64,000 bases of DNA from JAAURB01 sp049649525 (GCA_049649525.1 JBARZE010000068.1:1-64000), one strand, 5' to 3'; shown: positions 53,826 to 63,937, numbered from the stretch's first letter. A program made the numbers and translations. Notes: generated by a model not told the origin, from the letters alone.

Positions 53826-54074
53826 ATGCTACAGAAGTATTATCAAACTTTCGGACTCATGCTAACATTACCCTTATTACTCGCGAATAATGAAACAGCA
53901 AATTTATCAGATCTTACAGTCGAAACAGTTCCCTCACCCACCCCAGAAATTCAGCCTGTAATTGAGAATTCTTCAGAACAAATTATCCCAGAAGTTGAAC
54001 CCCAATTGACTCAACCTCCGATTCAAAATAGGCGAGAAGGACGCGAATATTGTCAAGGAATAGGGGTTTGTTAA
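53826..54074 (+). CDS. Small exported Pro/Glu-rich protein
   Basis: 82 residues. A short signal-like N-terminus (YQTFGLMLTLPLLLA) is followed by a low-complexity acidic, Pro/Glu-rich region and a C-terminus ending in YCQGIGVC with two cysteines. No RBS is clear. Function unknown; it may be a genuine short exported protein or a chance ORF. A 14-bp tandem repeat lies directly after it. Confidence 0.45.
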   Translation: MLQKYYQTFGLMLTLPLLLANNETANLSDLTVETVPSPTPEIQPVIENSSEQIIPEVEPQLTQPPIQNRREGREYCQGIGVC

Positions 54075-54080
54075 ATCATT

Positions 54081-54122
54081 ATGAATTATGAGTTATGAAT
54101 TATGAGTTATGAATTATGAACT
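54081..54122. repeat. Three tandem copies of a 14-bp repeat
   Basis: ATGAATTATGAGTT occurs at 54081-54094 and 54095-54108, and a variant (ATGAATTATGAACT) at 54109-54122. Such short AT-rich repeats are frequent between cyanobacterial genes. A pyrimidine-rich stretch (around 54151-54190) follows. Confidence 0.7.
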
Positions 54123-54209
54123 ATGAGTAAAGCAACAGGTAATGGGCACTCAGTCTCCCCACCTCCCCGTCTCCCCCGTCTCCTAAGTCCTCCTTACTCA
54201 TTACTCAAT

Positions 54210-55391
54210 CTAATCCTTTGGAGGGATGCGCTTAAGAGGTGTAGAACGTTGCGGTGGAGAGTGAGGCTTAGATGGCTTTTGTCGCGGAAAATTACCGACT
54301 GGACTACTGTTTTTTTTCCGATTCACACGACTGGGAAAATCGCTTTCATCATAGATTTCACCCACTAATTCTTCTAAAATATCCTCTAATGTAACCAGTC
54401 CAACGGTTCCCCCGTACTCATCAACAACAATTGTCATGTGCAGTCGTTGTTGCAACATTTCCTTCATCAAATCTCCGACTCGCTTCGTTTCAGGGACATA
54501 CACCGGGGGAATCATCGCCGTTGTTACCGCTTGAGTTGAAGCTGAATCAGTTGGCGATCGCATCACTTGTAAAATCCGCTTCAGATGCACAACACCGACA
54601 ATTTCATCTTTAGACTCTCCTTGAACCGGAATCCGAGAATAACCCGTTTCTAAACATAAATCAATCGCTTCAGTGAGGTTAGCCTCATGGGAAATGGTTC
54701 GCATCTCAATTCTCGGTTTGACCACTTCTCGGGCAATCAGATAATCTAACATCAGGGCCTTGTTGAGTAGCTGATGTTTTTGCCAATCGAGTTGACCTTT
54801 GCCGCCCATGATTTCAATCATCAATCGTAACTCTTGCAAAGAAAGAGACGGTTGACTCGAACCCCGATTAAACAAACGTATCACCCGCTGTGCGATCGCT
54901 TCAAACAGATAAATTACAGGGGCGAGAATCACCGATAGTAAATAAATAGGGCGCACCACTGCCTTAAAAATCGGTAAAACATTGCTAATGGCCAGAGATT
55001 TTGGGGTAATCTCACCAAAAATCAACAGTAGAAATGTGACAACCGCTGTGGCAATTCCTAACCCCGCACTCCCCAACCAGATGGCAAACAAATTACTGGT
55101 GAGAATGGCTGAGAAGTTGTTGACCAGGTTATTACCCACAAGCAAGGTGGTAATGAATCTAGCCCGCTTTTCCAGCACGAGGGTGAACATTCCATTAGGA
55201 TCGCCCTGTTCTTTGATGAAGGCTCGCAGCTTTAAGTTATCTAAAGCGGTAATTGCCGTTTCTGAACCAGCGAAAAAAGCAGAAAGCGCTAGCATTAAAG
55301 CCAGCACGAGTAAATCGATCCAAACACTTCCGAGTAAAGGACTGATTTCTGATGCGGCAATCAGGGGTTGAGGAAGAGGTACTACACTCAC
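54210..55391 (-). CDS. CNNM/CorC-type DUF21-CBS membrane protein
   Basis: 393 residues from GTG 55391. Four membrane helices of the DUF21 (CNNM) domain (DLLVLALMLALSAFFAGSET, then LLLIFGEITPKSLAI), then a CBS pair (RTISHEANLTEAIDL, then VPETKRVGDLMKEMLQ) and VVDEYGGTVGLVTLEDILEE. The CorC/HlyC C-terminal domain is missing; the tail is a basic, Pro/Ser-rich stretch. Family: Mg/Co export or divalent cation homeostasis. Inner membrane. Confidence 0.88.
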   Translation of the reverse strand: MSVVPLPQPLIAASEISPLLGSVWIDLLVLALMLALSAFFAGSETAITALDNLKLRAFIKEQGDPNGMFTLVLEKRARFITTLLVGNNLVNNFSAILTSNLFAIWLGSAGLGIATAVVTFLLLIFGEITPKSLAISNVLPIFKAVVRPIYLLSVILAPVIYLFEAIAQRVIRLFNRGSSQPSLSLQELRLMIEIMGGKGQLDWQKHQLLNKALMLDYLIAREVVKPRIEMRTISHEANLTEAIDLCLETGYSRIPVQGESKDEIVGVVHLKRILQVMRSPTDSASTQAVTTAMIPPVYVPETKRVGDLMKEMLQQRLHMTIVVDEYGGTVGLVTLEDILEELVGEIYDESDFPSRVNRKKNSSPVGNFPRQKPSKPHSPPQRSTPLKRIPPKD

Positions 55392-56099
55392 AACTGGTGC
55401 TTAGAAATTTAAAACTTGTTTTGATTGTAGGGCATCGTGTCTAAAATCAGGAAATATTGTCGATCTCAGTGTCTCTGTACAGTTGATCCTACGCAAGAAA
55501 ACCTGCACGGGGGAATGATTACAATCGATCAAGATTTACTGATGTAATAGACATTGGACATTTACTAAAATTTGATCAAAATATTTGTAGTAATCTGAGT
55601 GAGTCGTCATGGGTAGGGATTAATCAGTCAGTGGTTATTAAAATGTCCTTATTTGAGCTTGACTCCATTTGAGTTAACTTAAACTCATACAAAAATAACT
55701 TGATGATGACTCTGGCCCTCTTGGGATTGGGTCAAGTGTTCAACTTAAAATTTTGGAAAATATTTATTCACCTAGCTCTGAGGATATGTATTTTATAGCA
55801 TACTGAATCTTATTAATCTAACGCTAGGATGCATTCTAAATTCAGTAAAATTTGCTACGATTACCAGAATAACTACGATTTCAATGAAGCGAACAGTATA
55901 TTTACTGATTGTACAATATGGAATTCTCATTTTTGTGCAAAAGATTTCCCCAATCTGCTTAATTTCAGAATGAGTTGCTTAATCACTTTTAGAAGCCAGT
56001 TTCTAGTATGCTGAAGGGACAGCAGGAAGTCAACACTGATTAAACTGTTCTCGCGCCTCACTTGAGGAGACTCCTGAACCGAAAAAAGCTATTGATTTC
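55392..56099. other. 708-bp AT-rich spacer
   Basis: No convincing gene. A 61-codon plus-strand ORF at 55829-56014 has no RBS or recognisable composition. The region isolates the PD-(D/E)XK-like gene and probably carries its promoter. Confidence 0.45.
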
Positions 56100-57164
56100 A
56101 TGAAACACAACTTATTTGTTAAACTCCTCAGCCTGCATAATTCAACAGTTCCTCTCAAAGATTTTACAACAGAGGTTTTAGGAGGAATTCTATCCTCAAA
56201 CCAATCTCTACTCGATACATTTGTCAATCGCGTTTTAAAAATTAGCGGTTCAAACTTTAGACTCAAGACCAGAAACTATTGTAAGATGCTTAATAAACAA
56301 AATGTGGCTTGTCGTGCTGATTTAGTGTTTGAAAATCAAGATTCTTTATGTTTTTTAGAAAGTAGTTTAGGAGTCAATCAAACCAGTCAATTGTCTCGAT
56401 ACGCGCAGATCTTACAAAGTTATTCTGGACATTATAAAAATATTTTTTTGAGATACTGTACTAAGTATGAACATTTAAGAATTCCAGAAGAATATAGACC
56501 CATAAAAGCCGATCAGTTTTATCAATTTCGCTGGAAAGATATTTATGTATTTTTAATGACTTCTGCTCGTTTAGACGAATTATTACCTCAGCAATCATTA
56601 ATTTATGAGTTTTTAGACTTTCTAGAACGGTGTCATTTACATACTATTCCAGATTTTAATTATGACAACCTAAAAGCCATGCGGTTATTTCGTTCTACCC
56701 TAACCAAAATGGAAGATTGCTTAAGCTCAATTAAGCCTCATTTTACTTCGACTTTTGGTAGTCCATCGAGTGTCGATCAGGTTAATTCTTTCTATCGCTA
56801 TGCCCTCTGGAAACATAGCCACCCTCAAGGAAAAAATCATATTGAAATTTTAGTAGGTTTCAATTTTGAAAAAGAGCCAGAACTGATTGCTCAGTGTTTT
56901 TCTGATAAAAAAAGTAGTAGCTACGAAAAATTTATTAATATCATTCATAGTCATTCTTTAAAGTTTACGAAAAGCCGAGAATATCATACATTTCATCTTA
57001 ATTCTGGGGCGGGTTTTTTATTGAAGCGGGACTTATATGAATTTGTTTCTGAATCTGAAAATTGGCACAAAATTTATCATTGTCTGCTGGGATATATGCA
57101 AATCATTAAAAAATTTATTGCTGAGCATCCAGAATTGGATTGGGGAGAAATTAAACGAAATTAA
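56100..57164 (+). CDS. PD-(D/E)XK nuclease-superfamily-like protein, catalytic Lys absent
   Basis: 354 residues. The N-terminal part fits the superfamily: LKDFTTEVLGGIL (Glu25), then CRADLVFENQDSLCFLESSL (Asp74, Glu87) and QLSRYAQIL (Gln97, Tyr101). At the E-x-K position there is E-S-S (Glu87-Ser88-Ser89), so the usual Lys is Ser89. It may be inactive, or the Lys may come from elsewhere. The C-terminal 200 residues are not recognised. An orphan, with long flanking spacers, and slightly AT-richer than its neighbours, as expected for an accessory gene. Confidence 0.6.
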   Translation: MKHNLFVKLLSLHNSTVPLKDFTTEVLGGILSSNQSLLDTFVNRVLKISGSNFRLKTRNYCKMLNKQNVACRADLVFENQDSLCFLESSLGVNQTSQLSRYAQILQSYSGHYKNIFLRYCTKYEHLRIPEEYRPIKADQFYQFRWKDIYVFLMTSARLDELLPQQSLIYEFLDFLERCHLHTIPDFNYDNLKAMRLFRSTLTKMEDCLSSIKPHFTSTFGSPSSVDQVNSFYRYALWKHSHPQGKNHIEILVGFNFEKEPELIAQCFSDKKSSSYEKFINIIHSHSLKFTKSREYHTFHLNSGAGFLLKRDLYEFVSESENWHKIYHCLLGYMQIIKKFIAEHPELDWGEIKRN

Positions 57165-57585
57165 TAAATTGAAAGATAATCCTTATTGAATCACATAAAA
57201 ACTGATTTTATATCAATAAGTAAAATAGTGTTTTGAATCTGATTGTATTTATAAAATAAAAGCACTACGCACATTAGGCACGGATATCTGTAAAGGCTGT
57301 ATGCGTTACTGTAACTTGCGTAACGCCTATTGTAGTCTACGTCTGACTTGCTGACTTGCGCGTAGCGCTATAGCCTAATATCCGCATCAATAATTAAATA
57401 CAAAAATAGCAAAATATCTATTTTAGATTATTAAAATAACGAAGTCATCGGTGAATTTCAGGCAAAATTATAAGTATAATTAGTGTGATTGTATTCAGTT
57501 GACTGACTGCCTCTTTTTGATCTACTTAAAAACAATAAATAGAGTGAATATTAAAGTCAGACAATCTATAGTAAATGATGTAAAA
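57165..57585. other. 421-bp spacer with repeat element
   Basis: Contains the hairpin-rich element at 57276-57388 (listed separately). Otherwise AT-rich; no gene, tRNA or terminator seen. Confidence 0.45.
57276..57388. repeat. MITE-like hairpin element
   Basis: Outer arms GGATAT (57282) / ATATCC (57378) and AGGCT / AGCCT pair imperfectly; an inner perfect palindrome GCGTTAC (57303-57309) / GTAACGC (57320-57326) is present. About 110 bp, without coding capacity. It may be a dispersed miniature element of the genome; no flanking duplication was verified. Confidence 0.45.
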
Positions 57586-58374
57586 TTAGTCAGACGGAAT
57601 ATCAATTGAACTCAACAATTGTAAAATTGTAGAAACATCATCCAACTCTCCCACTAATCGCCGTACTGGTAAGGGCCAGATCCGAATTAAAGTAGGAGTA
57701 GCTGAAATTTGATCGGCTTCAGCCTGTTCAGGATGTTTGAGTACATCAATCACTTTCAGGGTGTAGGGGTAGTGAGAAGAACGTTCTAATAGTTGATGCA
57801 GCTTTTCTAAAGTTCTTAATGTCGCTAAACTATGACCTGAAACGTATAGCCGCAAAACATAACCTTGTGATTGAGGGTGTTGAGTAGAGACTTTAACAGA
57901 GGCAGGGGGTTGAGTGTTTAAACTCGATGAATTTTTTTGTACATGCTCATCCTTATCAAGTTGAACAATTAAATCATGATTTTCCCATAATTGAGGGAAT
58001 TGTTGATAATAGGTGGCTAACACAACAGGATTACAAACCGCTTCTGGCTGAGTTGTTGGTTGCCAAACTAAATCATTTGTACCAAAAATTGCATTGAGTA
58101 AAGATTGATATCGTAAAACGGGAGGATAAGCTTCTGCAGATTGTTGTACAGTTTGAGTGGTCGAATCCAACCATTGATCTAATGTAGCGGTATAACAAGG
58201 AACTAAAAAATGAGGCGGTTCGGGTAAACTCAAAATTTCTTGCAACGCAACACACAGGTGGAGATGCCATCGACGGTGTTTACTGGGATCAATACAGTAA
58301 ATTAGGTCTCCCCCCGGTGTAAATAGGGCAATTCCCTTAAACAGATTAGGAAACGTAGTTTGAGAACGATTCAA
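57586..58374 (-). CDS. KaiB-domain protein with N-terminal extension
   Basis: 262 residues, apparently starting at TTG 58374. C-terminal 90 residues match KaiB: YVLRLYVSGHSLATLRTLEK, then LKVIDVLKHPEQAEADQISA, then TPTLIRIWPLPVRRLVGEL. The N-terminal 160 residues form a separate domain (GIALFTPGGDLIYCIDPSKH) and a low-complexity linker. Not a canonical clock KaiB, which is about 100 residues, nor SasA, since no kinase follows. Lies 188 bp from pilT on the same strand, downstream of it. Confidence 0.85.
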   Translation of the reverse strand: MNRSQTTFPNLFKGIALFTPGGDLIYCIDPSKHRRWHLHLCVALQEILSLPEPPHFLVPCYTATLDQWLDSTTQTVQQSAEAYPPVLRYQSLLNAIFGTNDLVWQPTTQPEAVCNPVVLATYYQQFPQLWENHDLIVQLDKDEHVQKNSSSLNTQPPASVKVSTQHPQSQGYVLRLYVSGHSLATLRTLEKLHQLLERSSHYPYTLKVIDVLKHPEQAEADQISATPTLIRIWPLPVRRLVGELDDVSTILQLLSSIDIPSD

Positions 58375-58562
58375 GAATTGAGTTCAACCCCGAAATAAAT
58401 CATTCACAGTATTAAATCACTCACTGATTAAAACCCCGCACCCAGAGAAATTACTAAATACTTTGATGACATATTAAGCAATCACGCTCGGTGTCGGGTG
58501 ATACTGCAATATTGATACTGTATTTCAGATTTGAGCAAAAGTCGGATAATTTTATGGTTTTG

Positions 58563-59783
58563 TTAGACTCGACCCCGCAACATCTGACTCATTTCATTCG
58601 GGTAAGGAGACATCTCTAAACAAATTTCTTCAGTAATTTTCCCTTCCTGATAGAGACTGTAAAGCGATTTATTCATGGTAGTCATGCCTTCAAAGGTATC
58701 TTTAAGCATGATCTGATTAATTTCCTCATACTGATCCTTAACGATGTACTCCTTAATCACATCAGTATTAATCAAGATGTCATGAAATGCGGCCCGTTTA
58801 CCATCGGTTGTCTTACATAACAATTGAGCAATAATTGCCACCAATGTTTCTGCAATTGACACCTTAATAGCAGACTGTTCTTCAGCCGAGAACATATCCA
58901 GAATCCGAGTCAGGGTTTTAATCGCACTGTTGGTGTGTAAAGTCCCTGCAACTAAGTGACCCGTTGATGCGGCTTTCAGGGCAATCTGCATCGTTTCCTT
59001 ATCCCGGATTTCCCCAACCAACATCATATCTGGATCTTGACGCAGCGCCCCTTTGAGTGCATTAAAGAATTTTAAAGTGTGCCGACCGACTTCGCGGTGT
59101 TTAATTAAAGACTTTTTACTTTGGTGAACAAATTCTACCGGGTCTTCAATCGTAATAATATGATAAGCATAGTTTTTGTTCATGTAGTCCACCATCGCGG
59201 CCAAAGTGGTAGACTTCCCTGAACCGGTTGGCCCCGTAATTAACATTAAGCCTTTGTGATAATTACAGATTTTTTTGAACACCTCCGGTAACTTGAGTTG
59301 CTCGAGAGTTAAGATAGTTGAGCCAATTAAGCGTAAAACCATCGAGGGACCATTGAGAGAGTCAAAAATATTAATCCGGATCCGAACAAATCCTAAGTCT
59401 GCCGCCCCATCAAAATCGAGATTCTCTTGGAACTGTTGAATTTCCTCATCGGTCAATATTTCTCGTAGCCAAGCCATGAAAGTCGCCAGATCAATGATCG
59501 GCCATTCCGTCGGGGTCATATCACCTCGTTGACGGAAACGTGGCACTTCTCCTACTCCTAGGTGAACATCGGAAATCCCATTATCATTAGCGGTTTTAAT
59601 AATTTCCCGCAGGCTAGTATGTCCCGAACTGCGAGGAGCTGCAGCCATGGCACGAGTGCCAGGTGTGCCGTTAGAAATTACGGTCGTCGGCGGTGGAGGA
59701 ACTCTCGGCGCAGGTGGACGGGGAACAGACGGTGCAGGCGGACGAGGAATAGACGGAGCGGGTGGACGTGGGGGTTGTGTCAT
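58563..59783 (-). CDS. pilT: Type IV pilus retraction ATPase PilT
   Basis: 406 residues. Walker A GPTGSGKST, Asp-box region, Walker B MMLVGEIRD and His box GTLHTN are intact. A hexameric ATPase that retracts type IV pili and drives twitching motility. The first 30 residues are an unusual Pro-rich repeat (PPAPSIPRPPAPSVPRPPAP, then VPPPPTT) not found in canonical PilT, followed by a short Ala/Ser linker. Upstream of the KaiB-domain gene on the same strand. Confidence 0.93.
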   Translation of the reverse strand: MTQPPRPPAPSIPRPPAPSVPRPPAPRVPPPPTTVISNGTPGTRAMAAAPRSSGHTSLREIIKTANDNGISDVHLGVGEVPRFRQRGDMTPTEWPIIDLATFMAWLREILTDEEIQQFQENLDFDGAADLGFVRIRINIFDSLNGPSMVLRLIGSTILTLEQLKLPEVFKKICNYHKGLMLITGPTGSGKSTTLAAMVDYMNKNYAYHIITIEDPVEFVHQSKKSLIKHREVGRHTLKFFNALKGALRQDPDMMLVGEIRDKETMQIALKAASTGHLVAGTLHTNSAIKTLTRILDMFSAEEQSAIKVSIAETLVAIIAQLLCKTTDGKRAAFHDILINTDVIKEYIVKDQYEEINQIMLKDTFEGMTTMNKSLYSLYQEGKITEEICLEMSPYPNEMSQMLRGRV

Positions 59784-60062
59784 AATGCACTACCTTAATT
59801 GACGATGTGGATCGGGTTCGGGTAATCTTCGTTTTCAGTGTAGCTCTGGAGTTGGCGATTCAGCAAAAGAATCAACCGAGCCTCAGTAGTCTAAACAGAG
59901 ACATTAAGGGTTAGTTTAGGTTAAAAAATAACAGAAGATAACCATTGTTCTGTGTTGCTGAGCTAGACCCAGATTTCCCTAAATTTCAAAATTCGATAAA
60001 CTTTTCACAGAAAAATCTTCAATCAAGCAGGACAATCAGAATAAAACTTTACCCTAGAAGTT

Positions 60063-61469
60063 ATGGATTTAGTCGATTTAGCATTTACTCCGGCTCTCGA
60101 ACTTGCCGAATTAATTCGCCTTCATCAAATTTCACCGCTTGAGTTGGTTCAACTTTATTTAGATCGTATCGATCAATTAAATCCTCAACTCGGTTGTTAT
60201 TTTACCGTAATGGCAGAAGAAGCAATTGCGCTCGCAACTCGCCAAACAGAACAGTTAGCCCAGCCCATTATCGGCGATGAACTGCCTCCTTTTTTTGGTG
60301 TACCCATCTCCATTAAAGATCTCAATCCGGTTGCGGGGGTTCGCTGTACTTACGGTTCACCTGTATTAATGAACCAAGAAGCCACCCAAGACGATGGAGT
60401 CGTTAGTAAAATTCGGGCGGCTGGATTTATCATTTTAGGTAAAACAGCCACCTCAGAAGTCGGTACCTTGCCTTATACTGAGCCAGATGGCTTTCCTCCA
60501 GCTCGCAATCCTTGGAACTTAGATTATACTCCCGGTGGCTCCAGTGGCGGAGCGGCCTCTGCAGTGGCGGCTGGACTGTGTTCGATTGCTCAAGGCTCTG
60601 ATGGCGGTGGTTCAATTAGAGGGCCTGCTTTCTGTTGCGGACTTGTGGGTATAAAACCCGCCCGAGGACGAGTTTCCCATGCGCCAGTCGGAGACTATCA
60701 AAGTGGAATTTCCACAAATGGCCCCATTGCCCGAACGGTTGCAGATGCCGCTGCTTTATTGGATGTGATGTCGGGTTATCTGGTGGGCGATCCTTACTGG
60801 TTACCGACCCCTCAACCGTCTTTCCTCTCCGCCACCCAAACGACCCCCAATTCCCTCAGAATTGCTTATGCTACCGAGATTCCCCATATCGGCTCAGCCA
60901 CTCCTGCACTACAAGAAGCTGTATTAAATACTGTTAAACAACTTGATGAGCTGGGTCATTCTGTCGAACCCGCTTGCCCAGAAGTCGCAGATTTAGTGGA
61001 GCCGTTTCTGGTGGTTTGGACTGCTGGAGTGGCAGCATCGGGTATTCCGGGGGATATGTTGAATCCGATGAACGGTTGGCTACTCGAACAAACGACGTCT
61101 GTCGGGGATTATTTACGGGCTGTTTCGCAAATGCAAGTCATTGCCCGACGCATTGTTAGTTTCTTTGACAACTTTGATGTGTTAATCTTACCCACCTGTC
61201 TTCATCCGGCGATTCGGGTAGGGGAGTATGCTAACTTATCTCCAGAGGAAACCATCAAAAACATCATCAACTGGATCGTCCCTTGTCCGCCATTCAATGC
61301 CACAGGACAACCCGCCATCGCATTACCGACTGGCTTTGATGAGATGGGGCTTCCGATTGGGGTGCAACTGGTTGGACGACCTGCCGCAGAAATGACTATT
61401 ATCGCAATTGCGGCTCAACTTGAAGCGACTATGGCCTCATGTCGGGTTCGTCCTCCCATTGCTGAGTAG
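60063..61469 (+). CDS. Amidase (amidase signature family, GatA-like)
   Basis: 468 residues. The Ser-cis-Ser-Lys triad is present: SIKDLNP (Lys85), GGSSGG (Ser160) and GSDGGGSIRGPA (Ser184), plus ATGQPAIALP. Hydrolyses amides; the substrate is not told by sequence. It is not in an operon with GatB/GatC, so it is a stand-alone amidase rather than the Gln-tRNA amidotransferase subunit. It precedes the SLC12-type transporter gene by about 225 bp. Confidence 0.9.
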   Translation: MDLVDLAFTPALELAELIRLHQISPLELVQLYLDRIDQLNPQLGCYFTVMAEEAIALATRQTEQLAQPIIGDELPPFFGVPISIKDLNPVAGVRCTYGSPVLMNQEATQDDGVVSKIRAAGFIILGKTATSEVGTLPYTEPDGFPPARNPWNLDYTPGGSSGGAASAVAAGLCSIAQGSDGGGSIRGPAFCCGLVGIKPARGRVSHAPVGDYQSGISTNGPIARTVADAAALLDVMSGYLVGDPYWLPTPQPSFLSATQTTPNSLRIAYATEIPHIGSATPALQEAVLNTVKQLDELGHSVEPACPEVADLVEPFLVVWTAGVAASGIPGDMLNPMNGWLLEQTTSVGDYLRAVSQMQVIARRIVSFFDNFDVLILPTCLHPAIRVGEYANLSPEETIKNIINWIVPCPPFNATGQPAIALPTGFDEMGLPIGVQLVGRPAAEMTIIAIAAQLEATMASCRVRPPIAE

Positions 61470-61693
61470 AATGCCGCTAAGAATGATGATGCGATCGCCG
61501 GAGCTGGTCGATCTCAAAATCAATGGCTAATTCGAGGCACATACAGCAATAAGCAATCATACGCAAACTGAATCTGTTGCTCAAACTCTCGCATAAAAGC
61601 CGCTTGTTCATCTCTATATTGCATGTTCTGCGCGCGCGCGTTGCCCTTGAGCGAGTAGATTTTCATCCTGCACAACCCGAGGCAGTAAAAATT

Positions 61694-63937
61694 GTGAAAC
61701 TTTTTGGACTAAACCGTTTACAAACTCCTGATTCTTCACCTGAACCACCCGAATCCTCTGGGTTTGGTACATTCGGTGGAGTTTATACCCCCTCAATTTT
61801 AACGATTCTGGGGGTAATTATGTACCTTCGGTTTGGCTGGGTCGTGGGACAAGTGGGGTTACCCGGAACGTTATTAATTGTCACCCTGTCAACCTCAATT
61901 ACATTTTTGACCTCTCTATCGATTTGTGCGATCGCCACTGACCGAGTGATCCGGGCAGGAGGGGCTTATTACATGATCAGCCGTTCTCTGGGGATTGAAT
62001 CTGGGGGGGCTATCGGTATTCCGTTATATTTCGCTCAGGCAATTTCTGTGGCATTGTACACCATCGGTTTTGCCGATAGTTTAGTCAATACCTTTCCTCA
62101 GTTAAATATTCGGGTGGTAGCCTTAATTACCACAGTGTTGATTACAATCATTGCCATTCGCTCGGCTGAATTAGCCATTAAAGCTCAATATTTTATTATG
62201 GCCGCAATTGCGCTGTCGTTAGTTGCGTTTTTCCTAGGGGCTTTTATGCGAGAAACTCCCATCACTCTGGCTGATATTGGGACGATAGAGGTGATCACGG
62301 ACTCCGAACCCGCCGGTTTTTGGACTGTTTTTGCAGTGTTTTTCCCGGCTGTTACCGGAATTATGGCCGGGGTGAATATGTCGGGGGATTTGCAAAACCC
62401 GAAGCGAGCGATTCCTATCGGGACATTAGCAGCGGTGATTACCGGGTTTGTCATTTATATGATTTTACCCCTGTGTTTAGCGCGGGGAGCCAGTGTAGAG
62501 GCCCTGTTATCAATCCCATTAATCATGCGAAGAATTGCTCTTCCTGGGTTAGGTTGGACAATTTTACTGGGGGTTTGGGGAGCAACATTATCCAGTGCGT
62601 TGGGCAGCATTCTGGGGGCACCGCGAGTCTTACAAGCCTTAGCGCGAGATGGAATTTTACCCAATTGGTTACGGTTTCTGGGTCAAGGTAGCGGGGAAAG
62701 CGACGATCCTCGGACTGCAACCGTTGTTACTTTGGGCTTTGTCTTAATTGCGGTGGCGGTGGGGGATTTAAACCTAATTGCCCCTGTTTTGAGTATGTTT
62801 TTCCTCACGACCTATTTAGTACTTAACTTAGCAGCGGGAATTGAAAGTTTCCTCAGAAGCCCGTCTTTTCGTCCCTCTTTCAAAGTCCATTGGTTTTTCT
62901 CCTTATTAGGGGTGATCGGTTGTCTGGCTGTGATGTTTTTAATCGATCCCCTCTCAACCATAATGGCGGCTATAATTGTGTTTGCCGTGTATATTTGGCT
63001 CGAACGACGGGAACTCGAAAGCGCTTGGGGAGACGTGCGTCAAGGGGTGTGGATGGCGCTGGTGCGGATGGGAGTGATGCAACTGAGTTACACTCCAGAC
63101 AGCAAAAATTGGCGGCCTCATATCCTCACATTTTCCGGTGCCCCCACCAAACGCTGGCATTTAGTTGAACTGGCTTCTACTTTTACTCATAACCGCAGTT
63201 TCTTTACTGTTTGTACCGTGTTGCCGAGTGGTTCGAGAGATCCTAGACAATGTGATGAGATGGAAGCCACCCTACGAGAGTATTTAGAAAAACGAGGAAT
63301 ACAAGGGTTTGTTCGAGTCATTACAGCCGCTGACCCCTTTATTGGGGCAGAACAGTTAGTCAATAGTTATGGTATTGGCCCGCTTGTGCCGAACACTGTT
63401 TTGCTCGGGGATAGTCAGTCAGCCGAACGGCGAGATTCCTACTGTAAGATGATTGTACAATTACACAAAGCTCAACGCAGTGTGATTATCTTTCGTGATG
63501 CAGATGAATCTTCTTTCACTCGCCGCAAACGCATCGATATCTGGTGGGGAGGATTGAATGCCAATGGGGGATTAATGCTGATTTTGTCTTATTTGCTGCG
63601 AACCAGTATTGAGTGGCGAGGAGCCGAAATTAATTTAAAACTGATGGTCAATGATGAAGTAGCAGCTCAAGCGGCTCATTCTAATCTGACAGGTTTAGTC
63701 CAACAACTCAGAATGGGAGCGACCCCAAGAGTGATTATTTCAGAAGGTAAATCGTTTCCCGAAATTCTGCGTCTAAATTCCAAACGTGCTGATTTAGTGC
63801 TTCTCGGGATGGCAATTCCCCAAGCAGAAGAAAGCTACAGTCAATATTATGAAAAAATGCAAAAAATCGCTGAAGGATTGCCCCCAACTATTTTTGTATT
63901 GGCTGCGCCTAATTTCGCTTTTTCTGAAGTATTATAG
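61694..63937 (+). CDS. SLC12-type cation-chloride cotransporter / amino-acid permease
   Basis: 747 residues from GTG 61694, preferred over TTG 61577 because the upstream stretch is basic and non-conserved. Twelve membrane helices begin at GGVYTPSILTILGVIMYLRF. A large C-terminal soluble region carries the SLC12-like DIWWGGLNANGGLMLILSYL, which fits the C-terminal domain of Na-K-Cl and K-Cl cotransporters, and a USP-like end (LVLLGMAIPQ). Bacterial members of this group are found in cyanobacteria; the ions moved are not known. Confidence 0.8.
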   Translation: MKLFGLNRLQTPDSSPEPPESSGFGTFGGVYTPSILTILGVIMYLRFGWVVGQVGLPGTLLIVTLSTSITFLTSLSICAIATDRVIRAGGAYYMISRSLGIESGGAIGIPLYFAQAISVALYTIGFADSLVNTFPQLNIRVVALITTVLITIIAIRSAELAIKAQYFIMAAIALSLVAFFLGAFMRETPITLADIGTIEVITDSEPAGFWTVFAVFFPAVTGIMAGVNMSGDLQNPKRAIPIGTLAAVITGFVIYMILPLCLARGASVEALLSIPLIMRRIALPGLGWTILLGVWGATLSSALGSILGAPRVLQALARDGILPNWLRFLGQGSGESDDPRTATVVTLGFVLIAVAVGDLNLIAPVLSMFFLTTYLVLNLAAGIESFLRSPSFRPSFKVHWFFSLLGVIGCLAVMFLIDPLSTIMAAIIVFAVYIWLERRELESAWGDVRQGVWMALVRMGVMQLSYTPDSKNWRPHILTFSGAPTKRWHLVELASTFTHNRSFFTVCTVLPSGSRDPRQCDEMEATLREYLEKRGIQGFVRVITAADPFIGAEQLVNSYGIGPLVPNTVLLGDSQSAERRDSYCKMIVQLHKAQRSVIIFRDADESSFTRRKRIDIWWGGLNANGGLMLILSYLLRTSIEWRGAEINLKLMVNDEVAAQAAHSNLTGLVQQLRMGATPRVIISEGKSFPEILRLNSKRADLVLLGMAIPQAEESYSQYYEKMQKIAEGLPPTIFVLAAPNFAFSEVL

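Noticed and set aside
54131..54203. Pyrimidine-rich tract as a terminator or regulatory RNA
   Set aside because: Low complexity with no stem-loop; similar tracts are common filler in cyanobacterial spacers.
55829..56014. 61-codon plus-strand ORF
   Set aside because: No RBS and no recognisable composition; treated as chance.
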